Shown piece after piece: positions 11,899 to 21,798 of a stretch of DNA of 64,000 nucleotides (position 1 is the first letter of the stretch; the number at the start of each line of letters is the position of its first letter). This stretch comes from Sodiomyces alkalinus F11 (lineage: Eukaryota; Ascomycota; Sordariomycetes; Glomerellales; Plectosphaerellaceae): positions 1,608,799-1,672,798 of the forward strand of contig NW_021167087.1 of NCBI RefSeq assembly GCF_003711515.1, given 5' to 3'. The position numbers were made by a program, and so were the translations under genes. The notes under the pieces were generated by a model that saw only the letters and a program-made list of their open reading frames with translations, ran no database searches and was not told where the DNA came from.

Positions 11899-12016
11899 TT
11901 GCCGATCTTGCCCTTTCCTCCCTCGGCTCTCTCATCTTCTGGACCTCCTTCCCCTGTCAATCGACCCCTCAATTGGTCCTATTTGAAGACGAATCACCCA
12001 TTGGGGGCAGGAAACC

Positions 12017-13267
12017 ATGCACGTCAAGGCCGCCGTCATCTCCGGCCTCGCCGCCGCCGCCCAGGTGAGCGCGAGGGCTCCCTGCAAGAGCAGGTTCAAC
12101 TACACCTCCATCGAGCACATCGACGTCGGCGTGCGTCCCTACTGGCTCATCGACGAGATGAGGGACGGCCCACTCAAGGAGCAGCTCCGGGAATGCGCCA
12201 GCATCAAAGAGTTCAAGGCCAGCCCCTGGAATATCGGCCATCGCGGCGGTGGCACGCTCTTCATCCCCGAGCACTCGCTCGAGTCCAACCTGGCCGGTGC
12301 GCGCATGGGCTCCGGCGTTCTCGAGTGCGACGTCGCCTTCACCAAGGACCGTGAGCTCGTCTGCCGCCACTCCCAGTGCGACCTCCACTATACCACCGAC
12401 ATCGTCACCCGCCCCGAGCTCAACGCCAAGTGCACCGTCCCGTTCCAGCCCGCCGCCGACGGGGAGCCCGCCCAGGCCCAGTGCTGCACCTCCGACATCA
12501 CCGTCCACGAGTTCGAGACGCTCTGCGCCCGCATGGAGGGCGCCAACGACCAGGCCACCACGCCGGAGGAGTACCTCCTCGGCGCCCCCCTCTGGCGGAC
12601 CGAGCTCTACGGCAAATGCGGCAAGGTCCTGACCCACAAGGAGCACATCCGACTGACCGACGAGCTGGGCCTGCTGTTCGCCCCGGAGCTCAAGACCCCC
12701 GAGGTCGAGATGCCCTTCGAGGGCGACTACACCCAGGAGGACTACGCCCAGCAGATGGCCGACGACTACCGGGCGCTCGGCATCGACCCGTCGCGCGTCT
12801 TCCTCCAGTCCTTCCTCTACGACGACGTCCTCTACTGGGTCCAGAACGACCCGGAATTCGGCCGGCAGGCCGTCTTCCTCGACTCGCACGGCGAGACCCC
12901 GGAGACCATGCCCGGCGCCATCGCCAACCTGACCAACTACGCCGCCGACGGTGTCAACATCGTGGCCCCGCCCCTCTTCTACCTCGTCACCGTCGGCGAG
13001 GACGGCACCATCGCCCCCAGCGAATACGCCGTCAAGGCCAAGGAGCTCGGCTTGGACATCATCGCTTGGTCCCTGGAGCGTAGCGGCATTCTCAGCGACC
13101 AGGGCCGCGGCGGCTACTATTACGGTTCCATCTCCGACCTCATCACCACTGACGGTGACGTCTTCGAGCTGCTCCATGTCCTTGCCCGGGAGGTCGGCAT
13201 CATTGGCATCTTCACTGATTGGAGTGCCACCGTTACTTACTACGCCAACTGCTTCGGCTTGATCTAA
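12017..13267 (+). CDS. Secreted glycerophosphodiester phosphodiesterase family protein
   Basis: An intronless frame of 416 residues. The N-terminus (MHVKAAVISGLAAAAQVSARA) looks like a signal peptide, so the protein is probably secreted or in the cell wall. From about residue 74 the GDPD pattern appears: GHRGGG, then PEHSLES, then ECDVAFTKDRELVCRHSQ. These give the expected catalytic His-Arg, the metal-binding Glu and Asp, and the second His. This family cleaves glycerophosphodiesters (deacylated phospholipids) to glycerol-3-phosphate and an alcohol using a divalent metal. Later blocks (LLFAPELKTPEVEMP, RVFLQSFLYDDVLYW, IIAWSLERSG) fit the TIM-barrel core. The exact substrate is not readable. 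It lies tail to tail with the chitinase gene, 397 bp apart. Confidence 0.9.
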   Translation: MHVKAAVISGLAAAAQVSARAPCKSRFNYTSIEHIDVGVRPYWLIDEMRDGPLKEQLRECASIKEFKASPWNIGHRGGGTLFIPEHSLESNLAGARMGSGVLECDVAFTKDRELVCRHSQCDLHYTTDIVTRPELNAKCTVPFQPAADGEPAQAQCCTSDITVHEFETLCARMEGANDQATTPEEYLLGAPLWRTELYGKCGKVLTHKEHIRLTDELGLLFAPELKTPEVEMPFEGDYTQEDYAQQMADDYRALGIDPSRVFLQSFLYDDVLYWVQNDPEFGRQAVFLDSHGETPETMPGAIANLTNYAADGVNIVAPPLFYLVTVGEDGTIAPSEYAVKAKELGLDIIAWSLERSGILSDQGRGGYYYGSISDLITTDGDVFELLHVLAREVGIIGIFTDWSATVTYYANCFGLI

Positions 13268-13664
13268 GCGGGGCGGTGGGAGTCTCTCTCGGTGGTCCGT
13301 AGAAAAGATTGAAGAAAGGGGGCGCCACTCGCATGGCTGCCGCGAGGGCACTGTAACGTATTTATGTGAAAGGAGCTGGGTCTATAGCCGGCGGATGATA
13401 AAGACGGGCTTGGTGTGACGAACCAGGCACGATGTAATCCATAGTCTTTTATGAAAAAGAAAATAATGAGAGGAAGTTGTCGGTAGACGGGCTGTCGCTG
13501 ACAACGTATGGCGAACGTATGGAAAACATTCCGACCCAAGGGAACTGGCCGACGACTCAAGTCGTGTCATAACATAGTTCTGACACAAAATGCAGAGCTT
13601 TTCCTTATCAAGGGCCTGCTAGTTATTTCCCATGTCGGTCGCAGGGGAAAGACAAACCAGAACT
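13268..13664. other. Convergent 3' intergenic region
   Basis: A 397-bp gap lies between the stop codons of the phosphodiesterase (plus) and chitinase (minus). It probably holds both 3' UTRs. No other feature is seen. Confidence 0.5.
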
Positions 13665-15090
13665 TCACAACTCGTCATTAGTCGGGAGCATCCTCTCCTC
13701 CCTTGCCCTCGTCCGCTCCCTCTCACCCCTCAAGCCCTTACTGACCGCCTGGAGGTGTTCAAATTTGGGAGCATCCTCCCCCAGCCCCCACGCAAAAACG
13801 CCTCCAAGGGCCCTCTGGTCGACAATAAGGGGAAACTTGCGAAGGATAGCATCGAGCGTATCGAAGGTCCACCAGCGATGTTCCTCTTCGTCCCAGTAGT
13901 AGTGTCCCCCCTCGCGCTCATCGTACCTCCCCCCCTTGAGCGCGCGGGCAAACGAGGCAGCTTCCCCTTCTGGAACGGGGTCATGCCAGCTAAACCCACC
14001 CGTCCGGCCCAAGTCGGCACCCATCTCGGGATCCTCGAGGAGCAGGGTCGGGCAACCGACCGGGTTCGCCGGATCCGGGCAAGGGCCGGTCTCGACCCAC
14101 TTGACGTAGAAGGCAAAGCCCAGGTTGAGCTTCTCTGCGGGGACGCCCCGCTCGAGATAGGCGTCGATGGCGGCCAGGGAATTGGAGACGCCGGTGTGGT
14201 GTTTGGTCACGTTGTCGCGGCGGTTCATGAGGTCGTAGGTCATGACGTTGATAAAGTCGAGCTGGTCGGCGATGCGGGGCGTGGTGGACTCGGTGAAGGC
14301 GATGAGGTCGCGCCGTAGGCCGGGGACGGCTGCTGAGATGAGCTTCGAAGGGCCGAGGGTCCGTCGGAGGGCTTCGAGGAGAAGGGGGTAAGCTTCGATT
14401 TGCCATTCTTTTTCGGAGTTTGGGACTTCCTTATAGTCCTCGCCGTTGCCTCTGATGTCGAGATTTTTTTGACACCGTTAGCTCTTTAGGTGTATGGGTG
14501 GCTTTGACCTCGAGTTAAATTGTCGACTTACCCCGGATATTCCCAGTCAATGTCAACACCTGTTGGGCGCCTCCGTTAGCATAGTGAAGTTGCTGCAGTA
14601 TCGGCCACTCTCGCACGAAAGACTGACCGTCCGCGCCCATCGCCTGGACCATGGCAGCCACGTTCCGGACCCATCGTTCTCTAGAATCAGCAGTCGCCGC
14701 AGCCTCTTCAAAACCGGCAGTGTCACCCCATCCACCGATGGCCACCATGATCTTGGTGCCAGGAAGAAAGTGAGACCGGGCCTTTTCAACGGTGGTAAAT
14801 AGCGGCCATTCAGAAGGGTTCTCGTCCGTATTAAACACGTTGGAGCGCATAAAAGCGAGGGCTACATGCGTCACTTCAGATAGAAGGTCTTGGTTTGGCA
14901 CGACATTGTGTTGACTCCCATCATTTAGTTGCTATCGTTCCCCGGCGTGTCTTGTGAAAGTGAGGCGTCAAAATTCTTACCCAGTGAGGTACATGATGCA
15001 TCTCTTAGTTGATAAGACGTCGGCGACGGTATGGGAAAATGCCATGGTCGTCCATACTAAGGCGGTTGAGAGGAGCAAACGGATCTCCAT
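13665..15090 (-). CDS. GH18 chitinase, secreted
   Basis: Four exons on the minus strand, 15090-14981, 14914-14628, 14559-14532 and 14451-13665, join in frame to 403 residues. Donors are GTAAGA, GTCAGT and GTAAGT. CTAA/CTAAC branch sites are visible. The start MEIRLLLSTALVW gives a signal peptide. Exon 2 carries KIMVAIGGWG (the family's SxGG-type strand). The 28-nt exon 3 encodes the active-site strand VDIDWEYPG, with Asp135, Asp137 and catalytic acid Glu139. Exon 4 has the MTYDLMNR strand and the final FAWGLGED-type barrel segment. GH18 enzymes hydrolyse chitin beta-1,4 bonds with retention. No chitin-binding module or GPI signal is seen. The active-site microexon makes this gene easy to mis-annotate. 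Confidence 0.93.
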
Positions 15091-15687
15091 GGCCTCGTGA
15101 GCGGTGGATGGGCACTGGCGGATGCCGCAGGGGAGGGTAACCTGTATAATTGTGCAGTTATATGTAGGCACGAGAAAGAAAATGGAACCCTGTAATTACT
15201 CTGCAAGGTAGCTTTAAGGACTAAGCAATCCTGGCAAATGGTGAGGTCCAAGAGCCAGACATCAAGGTATAGATTTGGATGGCTTGAATATCGAGGTGAT
15301 CTCACTAGGACGTTCCCCGCACCAAAGCTGCAGCAATCAGGGCAGCTATTAAGCTAGGTACTAGGTATGCGGGGTAGCTTCCTCCGAGACCGTCTTGCTT
15401 TTCGGTGAAAGCGGCATTAAAATCGGGGGTCCAGGTCCACACCGAATGAGGTACTCCACACGAAGTACACGTACTTTGTATCCTTATTATCGATAAACTG
15501 AAAGTTGCATATAATTTTTTTCTTTTCTTTTTTTCTTTTTTCTTTTTTTCTCACCGAGTGGAAAGACGACCCATGACATCCGAGATACTACTTCTACCCA
15601 AAAGTAACTCGTCCACTGACACTTCCTCTTCTTATTTATCTTCTCAGCTTTTTCTTTTGAAGCTCTACGGTATCAATTGACACAGCC
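15091..15687. other. Divergent intergenic region (chitinase / JIP5)
   Basis: A 597-bp region is shared by two divergent genes and must hold both promoters. A T/C-rich tract at about 15517-15553 (CTTTT-like) precedes JIP5. No recognisable regulatory site can be named with confidence. Confidence 0.45.
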
Positions 15688-17162
15688 ATGTTGGAAAACC
15701 TCTGCACATTGCCGCTCAATGCGGATGTGTTTACTACGGCGCTGCATCCCTCCAAGCCTCTGTTGACGATTGGGCTCGCCAATGGCCGCGTCGAAACATT
15801 TCGTCTTCCCGCGGTCAGCTCAAGCGAAAACGACGGTGACGACGACGACGACGACGACGACGATGATGCTACTAAAGCTAACAAGGCAAAGCCTCCGGTC
15901 AATGGACGCAGAAGTCTGGCGGAGATCGGCAGGGGTACCATCGACAGCATTTGGCAGACTAGGCGGCACAAGGGGAGTTGCCGAACTCTAGCATACAGCT
16001 ACGATGGGGCCGGTAAGCTGCGTGTCCGCGTTTTTATCTTTGTATCTTTACTTCGGTTTCCCCTTGATTATTTCTGCTTTGTCGTTTTTCGAAGCAAGTC
16101 TCCTCGGGCTGTTTACTTCTAGTTTTGTGTCCTAACTGCACGTTCGTGTTAGCCATGTACTCCGCGGGCACCGATGGTCTGGTCAAGCACTTCTCTCCCG
16201 AAGACGGCCGAGTCATCAGCAAGATGGCCATCCCTTCCCGGTCAGGCGAACCCGACGGTCCCAGCATGCTCCACGCGCTCAACCCGCAAGCGCTCCTCCT
16301 CGGATGCGACTCGGGCGCGCTGCACCTCATCGATCTCCGCGACGGCGCCCCGGGCCAGAAGCCGGCGCAGACACACTTCCCGCACGACGACTACATCAGC
16401 GCCGTGGTGGCCATGCCGCCCACCGCGGAAAGCACCTCGGGGGTGCCCAAGCAGTGGATCACGACGGGGGGCACGACGCTCGCAGCAACGGACTGGCGGA
16501 AGGGCGTGATGAAGCGGTCCGAGGACCAGGAGGACGAGCTCCTGTGCGCCACGTTCGTGCCGGGCATGGGGCCGAAGAAGAACAGGAACAACGGGATGGT
16601 GGCGGTCGGGACGGCGACGGGGGTGGTCACGCTGTGGGACCGCGGCGTGTGGGACGACCAGCAGGAGCGCATCGTGGTGGACCAGGCGCGGGGCGGCGGC
16701 GAGAGCATCGATGCGCTGGCGCTCGTGCCGCAGGAGCTCGGCTGGGGCAAGAAGCTGGTCGTGGCGGCCGGCGACGGTACGCTCCGGGTGGTGGATCTCG
16801 TTAGGCGGAAGCAGGATTCCGAGCCCGGGTCGATTCTGCGGCACGACGACGCGGAGGCGGCCGTGTCGGTGGCGTTTGATTGTCACAACCGGCTCATCAG
16901 CGCGGGCGGGAAGACCATCAAGGTCTGGCAGGAATTGTCGGAGCTGCAAGGCGGCGGGAGTAGCGAAGACGAGGACGACGACGAGGAGGAGGACGACGAC
17001 GATAGCGACGATGAAGGCGCGGGCGGCAGTGGCAAGAGGGCAGCGGACAGTGACGACGAGGACGATGACGACAGTGATGATTCAGATGGGCCCAGGAAGA
17101 AGCGAGGCAAGCGGAGGAAGACGCCTAAGAAGCCGTCTGAGTTTTCATTCCCGGGTCTGTAG
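15688..17162 (+). CDS. JIP5: WD-repeat nucleolar protein JIP5
   Basis: Two exons, 15688-16012 and 16153-17162, give 444 residues. The intron has donor GTAAGC, branch CTAAC and acceptor TTAG and splits an Ala codon. The N-terminus ([29 protein letters not shown]) opens a WD40 beta-propeller. Later blades include [67 protein letters not shown] and [14 protein letters not shown]. The tail is very acidic (Asp/Glu/Ser runs) and then basic with nuclear-localisation-like [12 protein letters not shown]. This is the arrangement of fungal JIP5, the WDR55-like protein linked to ribosome biogenesis in the nucleolus. A poly-Asp stretch also interrupts the first blade. Confidence 0.92.
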
Positions 17163-17289
17163 TCTCACTGATGGACGTGGAGTCGAGGTGGGGTGTTTGT
17201 AAACGTGAACTTCATCATTGGTAGATACCCTACAGTTTCTATGCTTACTTTCAAACTGACTCTACGTTCTATGGGTTGGTGATGTTATG

Positions 17290-17326
<37 letters not shown>

Positions 17327-18003
17327 ATGATGGTAGATACAAGACTCCAGTCCAAACTCTGGTCCGTCCAGACGGACTGCTGGTCCTTTGGTCCTCCGAT
17401 CCCATAAGTAGTCCCTTCATAATTAGCCCACGTAAATGGTACAGATAATGACAAGTCGGCTATCTGGATTCCCGTTGGTCCGGGTGCCTAGACGTCTTTT
17501 CGTCGCCGGCGTCCGGTGTCTCCCGGTCGCTACCATCAACAGTTTCGCCGTGGGTCCCTACCGAAGTCGGACCTTGCCGTGAGGAAGAGAAAGAAAGGAA
17601 GGGAAAAAAAAAAAAAAGCCACAGCAAATGACAACATTAAAACAACACTCCAATGACAAGACAGACTAATAACTAGGTGGTATGAAGTGTCGCCCATGTG
17701 GCACGCGATTCCCGACGCCCAGAGACTCGGGAAACCCAGCGAAGCCAGTAAAAAAAAAATTAAGCTTCATTTTTAGGGGTTTTGTGAAATGCCCTGGACT
17801 GCTTATCAGGAAGAAACACTGGATTCGTTCTGTTAACTTGTACCCATGCGAAGTTCGGAGTACGCGGTGGAGTCGTGACATGTTGGATTTCTTATCTTCG
17901 TCGAATCAGAGCCTGGCCTGACGCAAAGCAGGGAAAGGTGGGGGAGAGAGCGTGCGCCGCGATAGCTAAGGTACCTAGGTACCTGGTGTGGTAGAACAAG
18001 CCA
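17163..18003. other. Intergenic region with A33 homopolymer
   Basis: The region between JIP5 and the Tc1/mariner relic contains a 33-nt A run (17290-17322), short A runs near 17606 and 17750, and the palindrome-rich stretch 17966-17986 (GGTACCTAGGTACC). No gene is supported. Confidence 0.5.
17290..17322. repeat. A33 homopolymer
   Basis: Thirty-three consecutive A residues lie about 130 bp after the JIP5 stop. It could be a poly(A) relic of a retrocopied sequence or a simple slippage repeat. No retro-element body is seen next to it. Confidence 0.95.
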
Positions 18004-18005
18004 TA

Positions 18006-18034
18006 CACCTCTACAAGGATCTAGTATATTAGCG
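18006..18034 (+). repeat. Left terminal inverted repeat of Tc1/mariner element
   Basis: A 29-bp inverted match to 19747-19775 with two mismatches, next to the TA target site. Confidence 0.95.
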
Positions 18035-18184
18035 CGTATACAGACTAATATGACTGGCTAGGGATAACAGGGGGGCCCACTGGGTAGAAGTATATCCAAA
18101 CACATATAAACTATAGGCAAATTTAAGTATATAAATATATATAAATAAAAAGTTATCTCACTACTATTATAGCTATCACGATAA

Positions 18185-19100
18185 TCAAAAATCAGTATCT
18201 CCCCTATCCCTCTTAATAACCTGATATAGGCGGGCGGGCATCGTATAAACTATACTCTCTAGAAAACTCCTATTAATAGCCTCCCACGCAGCCTTAATTA
18301 CTGCTTTTAGCTCCTCTAACCCTATCCACTATAGCTATAGATACTAACGTTTAATCCAGCTCTTTATCACGAACTATACGTGCTCTATAGGAGCGAGGTT
18401 AGGGGAGTAGGGTGGGTAGTCGAGTAAGATAATATCGTGGTCCCGGAACCACCTCTTCACCTTTAAGGATCTATAAAAGAGGGCACCGTCGTGCTAATAT
18501 ATCCTATACAGCAGACGCTCTTCTATAAAGCTATTAATCTTTAGGTAGATAAACTCGACGAATCTATCCCTATTAACGCCTTTATACTCCTTAGGCCAGA
18601 TATAATAGGGCCCCTTTATACGCCCTATAATATAACCCCAGAATATCTATCCCTCGGGGTTCCTCCGAAGTAGTAGGAAGTCTTTAGGGCGTTCTATATC
18701 GTGAATAGTTACCCACTACTTCTAAAGGGGGTCGTTTATAGCCTAGGTCTTATCGGCTATAACGATAGTATTATTAACCTAATCGTCTAGAGTTAGGAAG
18801 AGCTCTAGTATATCCTAAGTAAAGGATACACGCTTACGTCGGTGGACTTCCTCGAGATAGATACGGCGTGGGCGGATATAACGTGAATACCTAAGATCTT
18901 TTATCGCGGAGTATATAGCGATATCGCTATATAAGGCGAGTCTAGGTATAAGAAAGCGTAGATCGCCCTAAGCATATATACGGTGGAGGGGGTCTTACTA
19001 AAGCTAGTCGTGTAGCCGATATCGTAGAGGCGTGCGGATCTTCTTCTTCCTAGCCCTAGACTTCTAAGGCGTGGTAGTAGTAGTGCAGGCGTGCTATACT
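18185..19100 (-). pseudogene. Tc1/mariner transposase relic (DD34E)
   Basis: Minus-strand translation shows a conserved C-terminal half broken by stops. A helix-turn-helix-like region (RRIYLEEVHRRKR) lies near 18840. The first catalytic Asp region is near 18757 (IADKT). The second Asp (HDGA) is at codon 18488-18490. The third acidic residue (YSPNLAPIEHV) is at Glu codon 18383-18385. Exactly 34 residues separate the last two, the Tc1-type DD34E spacing. The reading ends near 18185. Many stops replace likely Gln/Trp codons. The N-terminal boundary cannot be set, so the end at 19100 is approximate. Confidence 0.88.
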
Positions 19101-19746
19101 TAACGTATCGTGATCTTCTGCCCTATACTTCGAGAGGCAGCGTTTACTATCTCACAATAGCTCTAGCCTATAATACGTCGAAGGCCACAAAGCTCTACCC
19201 TAATATCTCTAGATAGCTTAGAAGATTGTGGGCCTCGTGTCTATAGCTACAGAATCAGTAGTAGTGCCTCCTTACGCCTAGCCTAGAGAGAGCGGCTATT
19301 TACGCGGTTTTATCGCACCGTATAAGGAGAGGCAGGAGGGCTATAAACCCTTTTATCGGGTATAATACTACTAGGGAATTCGTCGACGATAGGTAGACGA
19401 CGAAGCTATAGAGGTGTGGATAGGCGTTAGATCTATACGTCCTTAATGCTAGTCTCAGGAGCATTAGATGATAATAGGGCGTTAAGAGAAGTTATATTAT
19501 AAAGGGCTGCTTCTATAGAATCTAACGATAGCTTTAAAATACGGATTACGAATAAACTAGTAAAGTTATAAGTAGTTAAAGTTAGACTGTTTATCGGTTA
19601 GATAGTAATAGCTTCACTTAAAGATGCCTTCGTGATGTTAGGTCTACTATTATTATATATCTTTATACCTGCCTATATAAAATAGGTGGAAAAGTACGGA
19701 TCGGCAGGCTAATCTAATAAGCGATTAGGACGTGGGGCAATTCACA

Positions 19747-19775
19747 CGCTAATATACTAGATCCTGGCAGAGGTG
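19747..19775 (-). repeat. Right terminal inverted repeat of Tc1/mariner element
   Basis: This is the inverted partner of 18006-18034 and is followed directly by the TA target duplicate. Confidence 0.95.
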
Positions 19776-19777
19776 TA

Positions 19778-21000
19778 CATATGTAAGGTATAATTATGTC
19801 TGTCCGACCTACGGAAACAAGCCGCTCCTTTGCCACACTCCGCCCAATGCCAACCCTTTTTCCCCTGTTCCCTTTTTCCTCTTCTTACCGGGCCGCATTT
19901 TGCAAGCCCGGAACCCTCCCAAGTTCACCGGACGGATCCGGGGACAACCGCAGCGTCGTCCCAAAGTCGGCAGGTCCCTTATGAAGCGCAACACAGGTCC
20001 ATACCTACTGTATACCTTTCTTCACCAACACAACTGTCTCGGCCACCGGAGAGTTCCCTCCCCCCCACGCGACAGACACGCCCAGACAGGCCCAAAACAA
20101 CCTGTCGCTCCCTTACCCCAAAGTGGCGAGCTGGAGATGGGCGGCAGAGAGAAGAGTCTGAAGAGAGGATGGCACAACGTGATGTGCAAACATTAGCCTT
20201 TCTCCATCCCATTCTGCCTATAGAGCATAGTTCGGGGATCTCCCTCGTCCATGAACCGGCGACATGCGAACTGCGAACTCGGAGCAGCATCCCGCGCCAC
20301 ACGCAAACAACCCACACACCACCTAGGAAGCCATTCAGGATCAGATCCTAATGATACTAAGCGCGGAACCACCGCGGACGGTTCCTTGCGACATCTCGTG
20401 ATGGGCCGCCCCTCTCCAGGCCCACTTCCTGCTGGACACCGGCAATGGCTCATCTCCTCGTTCCCACTGATAGCAGCCCTGACATGGTGTATGGGTTATT
20501 TCTTTTCGTCAACTGCCTCTGATAGCTAGTAGAACACTGACATGCCGCGGGTTTTTTTTTCTTCGTCCCTTTTCCCCGTCCACCTTGTCTTGAAGTCGGA
20601 TTATTGTTCACTGTTGTAACGGCTCAGCGACCTGCATAAATACATCGGGGATTCGTCGTCGCGGACGTTCGTTCCTTGTTCCTCGCCGATCCCATCTAGC
20701 GTCCCTGGCATTTCTTGTTACTTACGGGCCAAGAGTCGAGATATTCTGGGGCTACCAAGGAAGAGTTGACTTGACGTATATATATGGTCTCTCTTGTGCC
20801 CTGTCAGAGCCATCACACACCAACCCTTCACTCCAGTCTACGATAACAAGCCACAACCGACGAACGTCAAGCGGGCGCGAATTCTGTTGTCTGTCCATCT
20901 GTCCCTCGGTCCAGACATTGAAGAGAGTGCAAGCCTGCTTTCTCTCCCTCCCTCGTAATTCATTTACCGGCTGTTGCGAATCATACCCAGGAAGAAAAAA
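19778..21000. other. Intergenic/promoter region of the purine permease
   Basis: 1.2 kb lies between the transposon and the permease start. Overlapping open frames (up to 173 codons) show no domain. HGATAR sites (GATA-factor type) occur near 20467 and 20520 (TGATAG) and near 20843 (CGATAA). These are plausible for a nitrogen-source transporter controlled by an AreA/NIT2 factor, but such short sites are common by chance. The last ~100 bp is a T/C-rich leader. Confidence 0.4.
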
Positions 21001-21766
21001 ATGGACGAGGATCAAGGTCCGTCCCGTATCGTCCCTGGGACGACCTCAAAGAAGACCATCGGCGACCGGATACGAAGCATCAAGCGGGCTTTCTTTACCA
21101 AAGAGGGTCTCATCGGCACCTACGACTATGCCTTCCTCTTCACCCCCAATATTCCCTTCATGAAGCGGTCACGCCACAGCTCCCCGTTCTTCGGCCTCAA
21201 TGACCGGATGCCCGTTCTCCTCGCCTTGCTTCTCGGGTTCCAGCACGCCCTCGGTATGGCTTTTTTTTCTTCTTTTGTTTTGTTTTCAGAATCCTAGCGG
21301 GAATCGGATAGAGTGAGAATCGAATCTGACACCCCTTCCATCGCAGGCATGCTGGCTGGTGTTATTACTCCTCCTCTCCTCATCAGCGGCGCCGCTGGTG
21401 CCAATCTGGACCCCGAACTGCAGCAATATCTCGTTTCCACCGCGTTGATCGTGTCCGGAACGCTGTCAATGATCCAGATCACTCGATTCCATATTTACAA
21501 GACGCCGTACGTATTACATGGTTCTGATTCTTTCACCCGTGCATCTGTGCTTCTTTCGTTTCCCGCGCCCGCTTTCTTGTTTGTTGGCTGACTTGGTCTC
21601 GTCGCTTCCTAGCTACTATATTGGCACCGGCTTGCTCTCGGTCGCCGGTATCAGCTTTTCCATCATTCCCGTCGCGCAAGGAGCGCTAGATCAGATGTAC
21701 AACAACGGCTTCTGTCCCGTAGGCGCGGATGGCGCCAAGTTGCCCTGTCCCGACGGCTATGGTGAG

Positions 21767-21798
<32 letters not shown>

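Larger units (their letters stand above)
9784..12016. other. Intergenic region (2.2 kb)
   Basis: This stretch lies between the MARVEL-like gene and the phosphodiesterase. It holds an (AG)10 microsatellite at 9829-9848 and a (CTCGCC)4.5 repeat at 11872-11898, about 120 bp before the next start codon. The rest contains only short unsupported open frames. The final few hundred bases, rich in C and T, are the likely promoter and 5' UTR of the downstream gene. Confidence 0.45.
18004..19777 (-). mobile_element. RIP-inactivated Tc1/mariner DNA transposon with TIRs and TA duplication
   Basis: The element body is 18006-19775 (1770 bp), flanked by TA at 18004-18005 and 19776-19777. The terminal inverted repeats at 18006-18034 and 19747-19775 match at 27 of 29 positions and begin CACCTCT. 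The minus strand carries a decayed DD34E transposase. Internal sequence is strongly enriched in TpA, with in-frame TAA/TAG codons where Gln or Trp would be expected, as RIP produces. TA target duplication, TIRs and DD34E spacing define the Tc1/mariner superfamily. The copy looks structurally complete end to end but cannot encode a functional transposase. Confidence 0.95.

Noticed and set aside
11969..13351. 460-codon open frame on the minus strand
   Set aside because: It is the antisense of the phosphodiesterase gene. It arises from GC-rich third positions, has biased Gly/Val/Asp/Glu composition and has no domain.
18004..19777. AT-rich stretch as a mitochondrial insertion or centromere piece
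   Set aside because: Matching TIRs, TA duplication and DD34E transposase remains explain it fully as a transposon.
19830..20351. 173-codon frame upstream of the purine permease
   Set aside because: Pro/Ser/Arg-rich and lacking any domain, with overlapping frames on both strands; more likely promoter or leader DNA.
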